From positions 1-64,000 of the forward strand of contig NZ_CP014222.1 of NCBI RefSeq assembly GCF_000969645.2: a DNA stretch of 64,000 nucleotides, in the 5' to 3' direction. Shown in pieces: positions 38,106-48,310 of the stretch; position 1 is the stretch's first letter, and each line of letters begins with the position of its first letter. The position numbers and the translations under genes are program-made. This DNA is from Janthinobacterium sp. B9-8 (GTDB taxonomy: Bacteria > Pseudomonadota > Gammaproteobacteria > Burkholderiales > Chitinibacteraceae). The notes below the pieces were generated by a model. The model saw nothing but the letters and a program-made list of their open reading frames with translations. It searched no databases and was not told the origin of the DNA.

Positions 38106-38199
38106 ATTGCGGATATCCCCTGTGCGTTTTAAAGCGGATTTTGCTAAGGTATTGAGCAGTCTGGACTAAAATAGCTTATCTGAAGCTTTATATTTTTAT

Positions 38200-39543
38200 A
38201 TGAAAAACACTGATTTACTGGCACGAAGCTTAGCCGCCGTATGGCACCCTTGTACGCAAATGAAGCGCCACGAAAGCTTTCCGCTGATCCCGATTGCCCG
38301 TGCACAAGGTGCGTGGCTATACGATGTGGATGGCAAACGCTATCTGGATGCGGTTTCTAGCTGGTGGGTTAATTTATTTGGCCATGGCGAGCCCAGAATT
38401 AAAGCGGCGATTAGTCAGCAAATGGATAGCTTAGAGCATGTGATGCTGGCGGGCTTTACCCATCAGCCCGTGGTGGAGTTATCCGAGCGCCTTGCAACGC
38501 TCACCGGTTTGGGCCACGCCTTTTATGGCTCGGATGGCGCGTCTGCCATTGAAGTGGCACTTAAAATGTCGGTGCATTACTGGCGCAATCTGGGCCAGCC
38601 ACAAAAAAACCGCTTTATTTATTTAGAAAATAGCTACCACGGCGAAACGGCGGGGGCCTTGTCGGTGACCGATGTGCCGATTTTCCGTGCGGCTTATGCT
38701 CCCTTAGTCAGGGAAAATTTTTGCGTAATGAATCCCGATGCACGCCAAGCCACGGCCGCTGAAACGGCGGTTGATGTGGCCGATCGTGCCTTGCAATCGC
38801 TAGAAGCCACCTTGGCCGAGCATCATCAAGATATCGCCGCGCTGATTCTCGAACCCTTAGTACAAGGCGCGGCAGGCATGGCGATGTATGACGCGCGCTA
38901 TTTACAAAAAGCTCGGGTTTTATGTGATCGCTATCAAATTCATTTAATTTGTGACGAAATTGCCGTGGGTTTTGGCCGCACAGGGTCTATGTTTGCTTAT
39001 GAGCAGGCAAAGATACGGCCGGATTTTTTATGCCTTTCTAAAGGGATTACCGGCGGCTTTTTACCGCTGGCCGTGGTGCTGAGCAGCGATGAAATTTACG
39101 CTGCTTTTTATCATGATGATATCAACCGGGCTTTTTTGCATTCGCATTCTTATACCGGGAATCCTCTGGCTTGCGCGGCGGCTTTAGCTGTTTTGGATAT
39201 TTTTGAAAATGACGATGTGATTCAAAAAAACCTTGAAAAAGCGCAACGTTGGGATGCATTGTTTTTGCCACTTGCCACGCATCCCAAGCTTAAAAACTAT
39301 CGGCGCACGGGGATGATCTGGGCTTTTGATGTGATTGATGCCGCGCCCGGTTTTGCACAGCGCTTTTTTGCCGCAGCTTTAGAGCAGGAACTCTTATTAA
39401 GGCCGATTGGCAATACCGTTTATTTTATGCCGCCTTATTGCTTAAGTGATGCAGAGGCTGCGCATTTACTGGCAGGAACAATGGCCGCTTTAGATGCTGT
39501 TGAAAATGTAATTTCGGAGTTTGTTGATGCCGCTGTTGCTTAA
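38200..39543 (+). CDS. bioA: adenosylmethionine-8-amino-7-oxononanoate aminotransferase
   Basis: A 447-residue PLP enzyme of biotin synthesis that makes 7,8-diaminopelargonate with S-adenosylmethionine as amino donor. Signatures are WHPCTQMKRHESFPLIPI (substrate site), AVSSWWVNLFGHG, FYGSDGASAIEVALKM, DEIAVGFGRTGSMFA and the PLP lysine in CLSKGITGGFLPLAVV. No other biotin genes are adjacent. Its last 17 bases overlap the next gene. Confidence 0.96.
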   Translation: MKNTDLLARSLAAVWHPCTQMKRHESFPLIPIARAQGAWLYDVDGKRYLDAVSSWWVNLFGHGEPRIKAAISQQMDSLEHVMLAGFTHQPVVELSERLATLTGLGHAFYGSDGASAIEVALKMSVHYWRNLGQPQKNRFIYLENSYHGETAGALSVTDVPIFRAAYAPLVRENFCVMNPDARQATAAETAVDVADRALQSLEATLAEHHQDIAALILEPLVQGAAGMAMYDARYLQKARVLCDRYQIHLICDEIAVGFGRTGSMFAYEQAKIRPDFLCLSKGITGGFLPLAVVLSSDEIYAAFYHDDINRAFLHSHSYTGNPLACAAALAVLDIFENDDVIQKNLEKAQRWDALFLPLATHPKLKNYRRTGMIWAFDVIDAAPGFAQRFFAAALEQELLLRPIGNTVYFMPPYCLSDAEAAHLLAGTMAALDAVENVISEFVDAAVA

Positions 39544-41074
39544 ATTACCGGTTTGCGAGCCTAGCCTTGCTGCCAGTGTGGAAACAAATCCAAAGCGCTT
39601 AAAAGAGTGGCTGGCTGCTTTGCCTATGGCTAATCCTCTGCTCGCTGGGCGACAGATGTGCGATGCCTTGGCAGCATGCAATCGCGTCAAAATTAATGCC
39701 GATGAGCGAACTAAATTACTTGATGAATATTGCGCTACGCTGGAGCCGCTTTCGGTGGAGCTGGCTGTGGTTTATAGAGCGCCCGGTCTGCCCTTAAAAG
39801 AGCAGGCACAGGCAGCCGCTTTATTGGCACGCAGGTTGTGCATGGAGCTGGCCGATGGATATAAAATCGCCCTTGTGGATCGCCTAGATAAGCGGCTTTC
39901 CTTTGGCAATAACAAGATTGTTCCTGTTTTAATTCAAAAAATCTTAGCCCAGTATTATGGTTTGTCCCAGCTCTGCTACCGGGTGTACTCGCCTATGCCG
40001 GAAGGCGTTTGGCTAGAAGCGCATAAATTATTCAGATATGCGGTTGAGGCTCATCTGATTGATCAGGTTTCAAGCGATGCCAAGAGCCCTAGCGTGGCCC
40101 GCACGTATAAATATATCTTGCTACTGGCTTTGGCCGAGCCGCAGCGTTTTGCCGGGATTGAATTAGATAAAGTGGTGGAAATCGTTGAAAGCTACGCCAG
40201 CTATGCGCATTTTCAGCCGGTGTCTCAATTAGGTAGTTCAGCGGGATTTTTCTTAGTAAGCCTGGATGAAGATAAGCCACCGCAATATGTGGGCGCACGT
40301 AGTATGGAGGGCTATTTAGGTGGGGGAGTACTGCTTGATACCTCCGAATTAGTGCGGCAATTGCATAAGTCTCTGGCGGCTTTAGAGGCCAAAGCATCGA
40401 TGGCGAAGGACAGAGCCAAAGTTTTGATGTGGATAGAAATTTTACGCCGGGTGTCGCGCCAGTGGACGATTGCCGCAAAGCGTACTTTTCAAAGGATTGC
40501 CTCGCATACGCCTGTTGATGTGTGCCTAGGCTTGAGGGCTGCAGTCTTATGCGTGAATGACGGTCGCAGCTTATTACAGCCAGAAAACTTACTGGATGAA
40601 GATGCGGTGCTGGGCACGAGTGAAGAGCTGCCGATTACCCATTGGACCGTACTCAATGAAAGCCCTGGTGGTTATGCGGTGGTGGCCGAGAATAGTCAGG
40701 TGGAGCGGGTGCGTGCAGGCGAGATTGTGGCTTTACGTGCTCAGGGCCATGAAAGCTGGATGATTGCATCGGTGCGGTGGTTGCAGCAAATGGATCAGCA
40801 GCATTTAGAAATTGGTCTGCAAATTATGACTGTGCGCGCCTCAGCCGTATTGTTCCGGCCTACCATTGGTGTAAAGGACGGGCAGTACCAGCCTGCTTTG
40901 TTTTTGCCCGAAATTCCGGCTCTTAAGCAAGCGCCTATGCTGGCTGCGCCTAAGGGAAGCTATACCCATTTGCGCGAGCTGTCTGTGCTGACTGCGGATG
41001 GCGAAATGCTGATACGCGCAGGGAAATTAGTTGAGCAGCAAATGGGCTATGATTTATTTGAATACACGATCTAA
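39527..41074 (+). CDS. protein of unknown function with PilZ-like C-terminus, paralogue of 3285-4859
   Basis: A 515-residue soluble protein with the same plan as the product of 3285-4859: a long helical N-terminal region (about 370 residues), then a strand-rich domain. The domain contains LNESPGGYAVVAENSQVERV and GEIVALRAQGHESWMIASVRWLQ. NESPGG fits the [DN]-x-S-x-x-G motif of PilZ domains, and IASVRWLQQMDQQHLEIGLQ parallels AGVVRWLEESDGDLHMGL of the paralogue. The ATG at 39527 has GGAG seven bases ahead and overlaps bioA by 17 bases. Cyclic-di-GMP binding is inferred only. Confidence 0.6.
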   Translation: MPLLLKLPVCEPSLAASVETNPKRLKEWLAALPMANPLLAGRQMCDALAACNRVKINADERTKLLDEYCATLEPLSVELAVVYRAPGLPLKEQAQAAALLARRLCMELADGYKIALVDRLDKRLSFGNNKIVPVLIQKILAQYYGLSQLCYRVYSPMPEGVWLEAHKLFRYAVEAHLIDQVSSDAKSPSVARTYKYILLLALAEPQRFAGIELDKVVEIVESYASYAHFQPVSQLGSSAGFFLVSLDEDKPPQYVGARSMEGYLGGGVLLDTSELVRQLHKSLAALEAKASMAKDRAKVLMWIEILRRVSRQWTIAAKRTFQRIASHTPVDVCLGLRAAVLCVNDGRSLLQPENLLDEDAVLGTSEELPITHWTVLNESPGGYAVVAENSQVERVRAGEIVALRAQGHESWMIASVRWLQQMDQQHLEIGLQIMTVRASAVLFRPTIGVKDGQYQPALFLPEIPALKQAPMLAAPKGSYTHLRELSVLTADGEMLIRAGKLVEQQMGYDLFEYTI

Positions 41075-41253
41075 ACCTTCTATTTGAGCGGTACAAAACA
41101 ACTTTGTTTTATGCCGCTGATTGGGGTTGAGCCGGGTTTTATCAGCCGCCTAAGTGAGCCTGCATAAAGTGGTATTAGCGACATCAGTGTGAGTCGCTTA
41201 CCGTTTCAGGGTAAAATGGGCGGTTTTCTTTCGCCTGCCGCCGATGAATCCCT

Positions 41254-42501
41254 ATGAATCTGCTTGTTCTCGGAGTTAATTACCACACTGCGCCTGTAGC
41301 AGTCAGGGAGAGGCTCGCGTTTACTCCAGCAGAAGTGCCAACCGCTTTGGCTATGTTGAGCGCCGAGCATGGCGTATCAGAAGCCGCGATTGTGTCGACC
41401 TGTAATCGAACCGAACTCTACTGCAATACACGGGAACCACAGCAAGTACTGGCTTGGCTGGCGAGTACGCGCGGGCATCGCGTAGAAGATATCGAGCCGC
41501 ATCTGTATGTGCTCAATGGTGGTGATGCGGCCAGCCATGCATTCAGAGTGGCCAGTGGTTTAGATTCAATGGTGCTGGGCGAAACACAGATTTTAGGCCA
41601 GCTAAAAGACGCCGAGCGTTTTGCTCGTGATGCGGGCACGATGGGTGTGCTGCTCAATGGCGTGTTTCAGCGTGCTTTTTCGGTGGCCAAAGAAGTCAGA
41701 ACCCAAACACGGATTGGCGCGGCATCGGTTTCGATGGCGGCAGCATCGGTACGCTTAGCCGAGCGATTATTCCCCTCGGTGGCATCCTGTAAGGTGCTCT
41801 TTATTGGCGCAGGAGAAATGATCGATCTCTGCGCCACGCACTTTCACGCGCGCGGCCCTAAGCAGATAACGGTGGCGAATCGCACCATAGAGCGTGGTGA
41901 AATCCTGGCGAAAAAATTTGGCGGTGAAGCGATCTTATTATCAGATCTGCCATCCAGATTGGCCGAGTTTGATATTGTGGTGACCTCAACCGCAGCACCG
42001 TTGCCGATTGTGGGCAAGGGTATGGTTGAGCGGGCGCTTAAAGAGCGCAAGCATCGCCCCATCTTTATGGTGGATTTAGCTGTGCCGCGCGATGTAGAGG
42101 AAGAGGTGGGTGATCTATCGGATATTTATCTGTATACCGTAGATGATTTGGCCGAAGTAGTGCGCCAGGGGCAGGAGTCCCGGGCCAGTGAGGTTGAATC
42201 GGCCGAAGCAATTATCAGCGAGCGCGTGGGCGATTTTCACCGCTGGGTAGCCAGCCGGGCCTTAGTGCCTACAATCAGAGATTTAAAAGATTATGCCGAC
42301 CGAATCGCTCGGCATGAGCTGGAAAAAGCGCAAAAGAAACTGGCTGCAGGCGAAAATGCCGAAGCGGTACTCGCAGAGTTTTCACGACAAATGGCCAATA
42401 AATTTATGCACGCCCCACTTGCCGCCTTAAATAATGTCTTGCCGGAAGAGCAAGAAAACACCCTCACCACCGTGCGCCGCCTCTACCGCCTGCACGAGTA
42501 G
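41254..42501 (+). CDS. hemA: glutamyl-tRNA reductase
   Basis: A 415-residue enzyme that reduces glutamyl-tRNA to glutamate-1-semialdehyde, the first step of the C5 haem pathway. It has LGVNYHTAPVAVRERLAF, the catalytic cysteine in IVSTCNRTELYC, GETQILGQLKDA and the NADPH-binding FIGAGEMIDLCATHF. The C-terminal dimerisation helix is complete. hemA next to prfA is a common bacterial order; hemF lies 4.8 kb further on. Confidence 0.97.
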   Translation: MNLLVLGVNYHTAPVAVRERLAFTPAEVPTALAMLSAEHGVSEAAIVSTCNRTELYCNTREPQQVLAWLASTRGHRVEDIEPHLYVLNGGDAASHAFRVASGLDSMVLGETQILGQLKDAERFARDAGTMGVLLNGVFQRAFSVAKEVRTQTRIGAASVSMAAASVRLAERLFPSVASCKVLFIGAGEMIDLCATHFHARGPKQITVANRTIERGEILAKKFGGEAILLSDLPSRLAEFDIVVTSTAAPLPIVGKGMVERALKERKHRPIFMVDLAVPRDVEEEVGDLSDIYLYTVDDLAEVVRQGQESRASEVESAEAIISERVGDFHRWVASRALVPTIRDLKDYADRIARHELEKAQKKLAAGENAEAVLAEFSRQMANKFMHAPLAALNNVLPEEQENTLTTVRRLYRLHE

Positions 42502-42544
42502 CTGCCTTGCCAGCTAGTAATACTAATTATAAAACAACGCCCTA

Positions 42545-42710
42545 AAACCCAAATCTTGAACCACAGAGGACACAGAGGACGCGGAGTTACACGGAGAAAC
42601 CCTTGAAGTAAGTTAAGTGCTTTTTTACTGCGGCTTAATTTTTCTCGGTTTTGTTTTTCTCCGTGAGACTCCGTGTTCTCCTTTTGCTCCGTGGTTCAAG
42701 ATTTGGGTTT
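42545..42710. repeat. intergenic inverted repeat with perfect 20-bp arms
   Basis: The left arm AAACCCAAATCTTGAACCAC (42545-42564) and right arm GTGGTTCAAGATTTGGGTTT (42691-42710) are perfect reverse complements. Inside are CACAGAG and GTTACACGGAG motifs answered by CTCCGTG copies. Left-half copies of the same element occur at 51030, 54433 and 56140. It separates hemA from prfA. Confidence 0.85.
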
Positions 42711-42742
42711 AAAAGGCCAAATACATACACTCTGGAACTGAA

Positions 42743-43825
42743 ATGAAACCTTCTATTGCTGCCAAATTGGCGCAACTTGCTGATCGTCTTGAAGAAGTCG
42801 ACGCATTACTGGCGACCGAAGAAGCCACCCGCGATATGAATAGCTATCGCAAGCTCACCAAAGAGCGCGCCGAATTAGAGCCGGTGGTTGCCCTTTATCA
42901 CCGATTTACCCAGATTGAAGCCGATATGGCCGACGCAGCAGAAATGCTCAGCGATCCTGATATGAAGGATATGGCCGAAGAAGAAATCAAAGAAGGCAAG
43001 GTGCGCATCGAAGCTTTGGAAGTCGAGCTGCAAAAAGCGCTGTTGCCTAAAGATCCTAATGACGAGCGCAATATCTTTTTGGAAATCCGTGCCGGTACGG
43101 GCGGGGACGAAGCGGCGCTGTTTGCTGGTGATTTATTCCGCATGTATAGCCGCTTTGCCGAGCGTAATCGCTGGCAGGTAGAAGTGGTGTCCGCCAGTGA
43201 ATCTGATCTGGGCGGCTACCGCGAAATTATCGCCCGCATCGTGGGCTTTGGTGCTTATTCATGGCTGAAATTTGAATCCGGCGCTCATCGTGTGCAGCGC
43301 GTGCCTGCCACCGAAACACAGGGCCGCATTCATACCTCGGCGTGTACGGTTGCGGTGATGGCCGAAGCCGATGAAGCAGAAGAAATCTACATCAACCCTG
43401 CCGATTTACGCATCGACACCTTCCGCGCCAGCGGTGCCGGTGGTCAGCACATTAACAAAACTGATTCGGCAGTGCGGGTGACACATATTCCAAGCGGCAT
43501 TGTGGTGGAATGCCAAGATGATCGCAGTCAACACAAAAACAAAGCCCGTGCCTTATCGGTGCTGGCCGCCCGGATTAAAGATGTGCAAGACCGCGAACGC
43601 CACGCCGTTGAAGCCGCACAGCGTAAATCGTTGGTGGGTTCCGGCGACCGGTCCGAGCGCATCCGCACCTACAATTTCCCTCAAGGCCGCATGACCGATC
43701 ACCGGATTAACCTTACGCTCTACAAGCTGGATTACATCATGGACGGCGACATGAACGACCTGACGCAAGCCCTGGTTAACGAGCACCAAACCGAGCTGCT
43801 GGCACAATTGGGTGGTGCGGAGTAA
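42743..43825 (+). CDS. prfA: peptide chain release factor 1
   Basis: A 360-residue class I release factor that recognises UAA and UAG and triggers peptide release. The GGQ catalytic motif is in [17 protein letters not shown], and the anticodon-like PxT motif is in [15 protein letters not shown], which marks RF1 rather than RF2. Length is normal. It follows hemA after a large inverted repeat; prmC, which methylates GGQ, is not beside it. Confidence 0.97.
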   Translation: MKPSIAAKLAQLADRLEEVDALLATEEATRDMNSYRKLTKERAELEPVVALYHRFTQIEADMADAAEMLSDPDMKDMAEEEIKEGKVRIEALEVELQKALLPKDPNDERNIFLEIRAGTGGDEAALFAGDLFRMYSRFAERNRWQVEVVSASESDLGGYREIIARIVGFGAYSWLKFESGAHRVQRVPATETQGRIHTSACTVAVMAEADEAEEIYINPADLRIDTFRASGAGGQHINKTDSAVRVTHIPSGIVVECQDDRSQHKNKARALSVLAARIKDVQDRERHAVEAAQRKSLVGSGDRSERIRTYNFPQGRMTDHRINLTLYKLDYIMDGDMNDLTQALVNEHQTELLAQLGGAE

Positions 43826-43831
43826 TGAGCT

Positions 43832-43860
43832 GTAGGGCGGATTTCACCCGCCCTACAAAT
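43832..43860. repeat. dispersed palindrome (GTAGGGCGG / CCGCCCTAC)
   Basis: GTAGGGCGGAT-TTC-ACCCGCCCTAC, an almost perfect palindrome seven bases after the prfA stop. It is the shortest copy of the family seen at 19028 and 49305, and may form a transcript-end hairpin. Confidence 0.65.
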
Positions 43861-43940
43861 CTGATCACCAGCAAGCGACACAGGGCGGACCTTGTTATAA
43901 TGCTCGGCTAAATCAATAAATGAATGCTGGCGGCTTGAGA

Positions 43941-45788
43941 ATGAATGTTTTTTTTGAGGAAGATGGTAATTTCAAGGTAGCCACGATCAAGGAAGAGCAG
44001 GCGGCAAGCCTGATGCTTGAAGATACCCGTGGTAAGCGTTTTAAAGTGAAGGCGGCTAATGTGCTGCTGCGCTTTGAGCGGATTAGCTTGGATGATTTCC
44101 TAAAAGCGGCACAAGCTGCGGCTGATGAAATTGATATCGATTTTCTGTGGGAATGTTGCGGCGCGGATGAGTTTGCTTTTAACGACATCGCCACAGAATA
44201 CTTTGGGGCGAACCCTTCGGTGCAGCAACAGGCTGCCGCGTTGATCCGTTTACACGGCGCGCCGATGTATTTTTACCGCAAGGGTCGTGGCCATTACAAA
44301 GCCGCGCCTGAAGAAAATCTGAAAGCTGCTTTAGCGGGCCTCGAGAAAAAGAAAAAAGAAGCCGAGCAAATGGCAATCTGGCAAGCCGAGCTGCAAGCAG
44401 GTTCTTTGCCCGAATCATTTATTCCTTTGGCCAGCAAATTACTGCACCGCCCTGATAAAAACACCATCGAATGGAAAACGCTGGCCGCCGCTGCGGATGC
44501 CATGCAGACCTCTACCTTACGTTTGATGGAAAAAATCGGTGCGATTCCTGATGTAGCCGATTACTTGCTCGATGGCTTTCTAGCTGAATCCTTCCCTAAG
44601 GGCCGTGGCTTTGCGCCAACCGAGCCGGTGACTTGCCCTAGCGATTTACCACTGGCCGATGTGCAGGCCTTTAGTATTGATGATTCCACCACTACAGAAA
44701 TTGACGATGCTTTCAGCCTGAAGCGGTTGCCTAATGGTAATTGGCAGGTGGGTATCCACATCGCCGCACCTGCCTTGGGCATTGTGGCAGGGTCTGACGT
44801 CGATAAAATTATTCTGGATCGTTTGTCTACCGTATACATGCCCGGCGACAAGATCACCATGTTGCCAAACGATGTGGTGGAAGTGTTTACCCTGCAAGAA
44901 GGCAAAACTTGCCCGGCGCTCAGCATGTATTTAGAGCTGTCGCTCGGCTTTGATGTGCTTTCTCATCGCAGCGTAGTAGAGATGGTCCCAATTGCTGCCA
45001 ACTTACGTCACGAGCAGCTTGAGCCGGTGTTTAATGAAAACACCGCAGGTAAAGCAGATGCGCCTGATTTCCCTTGGAAAGAAGAAATCACCTTCTTATG
45101 GCACTTTGCCGGTGCATTGGAAGGCCGCCGTGGTAAGGCCGACCCAACTGCGCCGCTTAAAATTGATTACAGTTTTTACATTGATCAGATTGATGGCGAA
45201 AAACGCGTGCGTATTGTGCCGCGTAAACGTGGCGCACCCATGGATAAACTGGTTGCCGAGCTGATGATTCTGGCCAATAGCACTTGGGGCAAGGATTTGA
45301 TGCAGGGCCAGGTGGCGGGTATTTATCGCGGCCAAAATGGCGGTCGTGTGCGTTTAACTACGCAGGCTGGCCCGCATATTGGCTTGGGCGTGGAGTGCTA
45401 CTCCTGGGCTTCTTCACCACTACGCCGTGCGGTAGATTATGTGAATCAGCTGCAATTGCTGGCGCTGATTGGCAATACTAAACCACGTTTTCAAAAAAAT
45501 GACGCTGAGCTGTATTCGATTATCGGAAGTTTCGACACCGCCTACGCCGCTTATGCTGAATTACAAGATAAGATGGAAAGGTACTGGTGCTTGCGTTACT
45601 TGCAGCAGGAAAACAAACGTGAAATTACTGCCGTGGTGATCAAAGAGAATTTAGTTCGAGTTGATGGCATGCCATTAGTGATGCGTGCAGGCATACCGGA
45701 ACTACCGGCCGGCACAACGGTCAGTCTACAAGTGATGAAAATTGATTTACTCGAGCTTGTGCTTGAAACGCGTATGGCGACTATTTAA
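43941..45788 (+). CDS. RNB-domain 3'-5' exoribonuclease (RNase II/R family)
   Basis: A 615-residue exoribonuclease. The catalytic aspartate cluster SIDDSTTTEIDDAF (about residues 244-257) and the downstream arginine-rich RKRGAPMDKLVAELMILAN and SSPLRRAVDYVNQLQLLA define the RNB domain. The N-terminal part differs from E. coli RNase II, and the C-terminal S1 domain is short. The start MNVFFEEDGNFKVATI at 43941 is preferred to an ATG seven codons upstream, with GAGA just ahead. A role in RNA turnover is expected; it is not the E. coli rnb or rnr orthologue with certainty. Confidence 0.9.
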   Translation: MNVFFEEDGNFKVATIKEEQAASLMLEDTRGKRFKVKAANVLLRFERISLDDFLKAAQAAADEIDIDFLWECCGADEFAFNDIATEYFGANPSVQQQAAALIRLHGAPMYFYRKGRGHYKAAPEENLKAALAGLEKKKKEAEQMAIWQAELQAGSLPESFIPLASKLLHRPDKNTIEWKTLAAAADAMQTSTLRLMEKIGAIPDVADYLLDGFLAESFPKGRGFAPTEPVTCPSDLPLADVQAFSIDDSTTTEIDDAFSLKRLPNGNWQVGIHIAAPALGIVAGSDVDKIILDRLSTVYMPGDKITMLPNDVVEVFTLQEGKTCPALSMYLELSLGFDVLSHRSVVEMVPIAANLRHEQLEPVFNENTAGKADAPDFPWKEEITFLWHFAGALEGRRGKADPTAPLKIDYSFYIDQIDGEKRVRIVPRKRGAPMDKLVAELMILANSTWGKDLMQGQVAGIYRGQNGGRVRLTTQAGPHIGLGVECYSWASSPLRRAVDYVNQLQLLALIGNTKPRFQKNDAELYSIIGSFDTAYAAYAELQDKMERYWCLRYLQQENKREITAVVIKENLVRVDGMPLVMRAGIPELPAGTTVSLQVMKIDLLELVLETRMATI

Positions 45789-45813
45789 AAAGGCTGTGAG
45801 TAGGGAATGAGGG

Positions 45814-46020
45814 CCTATCAACTTAGGTAAAACCAGCGGGAAATGGCACTTTTGCAGCTTGGGTTAGCTGGTTTATTCGCCTGTTTAAGGGCGGATAAAT
45901 CAGCGTAACCTAACGTTGAAGCGTAAAAGAATGCTGGGTTACGCGATATATCGTTGAGTGTGGTAAACCTGCACATGCAGATTGCTAACCCAAGCTACGA
46001 ATTCCCTTTAAGTTGATAGG
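45814..46020. repeat. nested long inverted repeat
   Basis: Outer arms CCTATCAACTTA (45814-45825) and TAAGTTGATAGG (46009-46020) are perfect; inner arms AGCTTGGGTTAGC (45856-45868) and GCTAACCCAAGCT (45984-45996) are perfect too. The 296-base gap between the RNB gene and the next gene is mostly this structure. No ORF of note lies inside. Confidence 0.8.
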
Positions 46021-46084
46021 GTTGGGTTTTATTAATCACCACTCTCCACTCCCTCAATTTTTTAACAAACAATGATGGTTATAA

Positions 46085-46636
46085 ATGCTACCCAATCAAC
46101 GCCTTAAGCAATGCCTGCCATTGAAGTTTAAAAATGGTGCGCAGGTTCGCCAGTTTTCCAAGCCCTGTGTGAGCTGTGGGGAAATGTTGCAAGCTAATGA
46201 TATGTACGGCATTGCGCGTCTGGTAGAAAACCATATTGCCATTGCGGCCAAGGCGCGCTGCCCTAAGTGCGAAACAGAATTTGGCGTGTGCTGCATCATT
46301 GATGATGAAAAAAAAGTGCGCCGGCTGATCTTGCCGCAATTCGCGTTTAATTTGTATTTACGCAATTTGCCGCTGCAAGCGGCTGAAATTGAAGCTGCGG
46401 CTGCGCCCAAAGAGATCGATATCTCCCCTGTGCAGCCTAGCCCTGCGCCAGTTGTGGCAAAAACCCCTGCAAATATCCAGCGGGCTGTTGAGGTGATTGG
46501 CAGTTACCAGGAAAAACCGATACCGGCGTGGGTTGTTGTAGATGGCCAGCAGCTTAATTTTGACCGTGTATCGCCAGATGCCAGAGTGGCCGCAGGTGAG
46601 TTTCTGCTAGATGGTTGCTTTGTTTATCGGGGTTGA
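46085..46636 (+). CDS. zinc-ribbon protein of unknown function
   Basis: A 183-residue protein. Two CxxC pairs, CVSCGE (about residue 28) and CPKCETEFGVCC (about residue 59), suggest a zinc ribbon. A Pro/Ala-rich linker (about 105-135, with VQPSPAPVV) joins it to a C-terminal segment, IPAWVVVDGQQLNFDRVSPD. I do not recognise the family. It is alone on its strand between the RNB gene and panD. Confidence 0.6.
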   Translation: MLPNQRLKQCLPLKFKNGAQVRQFSKPCVSCGEMLQANDMYGIARLVENHIAIAAKARCPKCETEFGVCCIIDDEKKVRRLILPQFAFNLYLRNLPLQAAEIEAAAAPKEIDISPVQPSPAPVVAKTPANIQRAVEVIGSYQEKPIPAWVVVDGQQLNFDRVSPDARVAAGEFLLDGCFVYRG

Positions 46637-46799
46637 TATGTGGTTGCGATTGAATAGCGTGCAGATTTGCTGCGCTGCGTCAAAATAGCGCATCTCCTCT
46701 GTATCTAACATCTATTTACCCTGTCCAAGCATCGCTTCTGGGATTATAATCTGATCCCTTCTGAAATAGCCCTGCCCAGAAACGGGCTGGAGAAACACC

Positions 46800-47180
46800 A
46801 TGCAACGTTCTCTGCTTAAATCGAAAATTCATCGCTGCACCACAACGCACTCTGAGCTGCATTACGAAGGTTCGTGCGCCATCGATGAAAACCTGCTTGA
46901 AGCCGCTAATATCCTTGAGCATGAACAGATTCATATCTGGAATGTGGATAACGGCGAGCGTTTCTCTACCTACGCCATTAAGGCCGAACGTGGCTCGGGC
47001 ATTATTTCGGTGAATGGCTCGGCCGCGCGCCGTGCTGCGGTGGGTGATTTACTGATTATTGCCACCTTCGCTAATTTTGAAGAAGCAGAAATCGCCGCTT
47101 TCCACCCAGCGCTGGTGTTTGTGGATGGTGACAACCGCATCAAAGAAATTAAGCACCAAGCCCCAGTGCAAGCTGCTTAA
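46800..47180 (+). CDS. panD: aspartate 1-decarboxylase proenzyme
   Basis: A 126-residue pyruvoyl enzyme that makes beta-alanine for pantothenate. It self-cleaves between Gly24 and Ser25 in YEGSCAID. The start [13 protein letters not shown], the catalytic tyrosine region and [16 protein letters not shown] are standard. A GGAG site precedes the ATG. It works with the panB/panC pair 29 kb away. A strong terminator follows. Confidence 0.97.
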   Translation: MQRSLLKSKIHRCTTTHSELHYEGSCAIDENLLEAANILEHEQIHIWNVDNGERFSTYAIKAERGSGIISVNGSAARRAAVGDLLIIATFANFEEAEIAAFHPALVFVDGDNRIKEIKHQAPVQAA

Positions 47181-47210
47181 TGAACGCCGTGCTGTAAATC
47201 ACTCCATATA

Positions 47211-47236
47211 GGCTGCCTTTTTCGGCAGCCTTTTTC
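47211..47236 (+). terminator. intrinsic terminator after panD
   Basis: GGCTGCC / GGCAGCC stem with a short T-rich loop and a following T-run, 30 bases after the panD stop. Confidence 0.88.
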
Positions 47237-47252
47237 TTGACTAGGATTTTTA

Positions 47253-48170
47253 ATGAATTCAACTGCCGTTAAAGATTACCTCTTAAGTCTGCAACAAAAT
47301 ATTGTCGCCACCTTAGAGCAGCTCGATGGATCTACTTTTCATACCGATCAGTGGGAAAGAGAAGGCGGCGGCGGTGGCATGACGCGAGTGATTGAAGGCG
47401 GCAACTTATTTGAGCGTGGCGGAGTGAATTTCTCGCATGTGATGGGCGCTGCCCTGCCACCATCGGCGAGCGCGGGTCGGCCAGAGCTGGCTGGGCGGGC
47501 CTTTGAAGCGATGGGCGTGTCTTTAGTTTTGCACCCGCGTAATCCGTATATCCCTACCGTGCATATGAATGTGCGCATGTTTCGTGCGTATCAAGACGGT
47601 GAGCAGGATGTATGGTGGTTTGGCGGCGGCATGGATCTCACCCCCTATTACGGCCAAGAAGCAGACGCGGTGCATTTTCATCAGGCCTGCAAAGACGCGC
47701 TCGATCCCTTTGGCGCGGCGCTTTATCCGGAATTCAAAGCGTGGTGTGATCGGTATTTCCACTTAAAACACCGCAATGAGCCGCGTGGGATTGGTGGTAT
47801 TTTCTTTGATGATTACAACGCCGCCGGTTTTGAAGCCAGCTTTGCCATGATGCAGAGCGTGGGCAATGCCTTTTTGCCCGCCTATGTGCCCATTGTAGAA
47901 CGCCACGAAGACGCCGAATATGGCCAGCGCGAGCGCGACTGGCAATCGTATCGCCGTGGCCGTTATGTAGAATTTAATCTGGTGTTTGATCGTGGTACGC
48001 TATTTGGCTTGCAATCAGGAGGGCGCACTGAATCCATCCTGATGTCTATGCCACCGGTGGTGAACTGGCGCTACGATTATCACCCCGAAGCAGGCACACC
48101 CGAAGCGCGTTTATATAGCGACTTTTTGTGTGATCGGGATTGGTTGGGTGTGATGGTCGCTGATCGATGA
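47253..48170 (+). CDS. hemF: aerobic coproporphyrinogen III oxidase
   Basis: A 305-residue oxygen-dependent enzyme that converts coproporphyrinogen III to protoporphyrinogen IX. Signatures are [45 protein letters not shown], the [18 protein letters not shown] segment and [18 protein letters not shown]. Length is normal. It lies just after the panD terminator and probably has its own promoter. Confidence 0.98.
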   Translation: MNSTAVKDYLLSLQQNIVATLEQLDGSTFHTDQWEREGGGGGMTRVIEGGNLFERGGVNFSHVMGAALPPSASAGRPELAGRAFEAMGVSLVLHPRNPYIPTVHMNVRMFRAYQDGEQDVWWFGGGMDLTPYYGQEADAVHFHQACKDALDPFGAALYPEFKAWCDRYFHLKHRNEPRGIGGIFFDDYNAAGFEASFAMMQSVGNAFLPAYVPIVERHEDAEYGQRERDWQSYRRGRYVEFNLVFDRGTLFGLQSGGRTESILMSMPPVVNWRYDYHPEAGTPEARLYSDFLCDRDWLGVMVADR

Positions 48171-48310
48171 TTTCGTGGGTCGGGTTAGCAGCAGTCTGCG
48201 TGTGAGGTTTACCTCACTCAGCGAGATATCGCGCACCTGACCGCTTTCCGAGGCTCAACTGTTTCTATATAGCGTGTTCCTCACTGCTTTGATCCTTCAA
48301 GAGGAATCAC

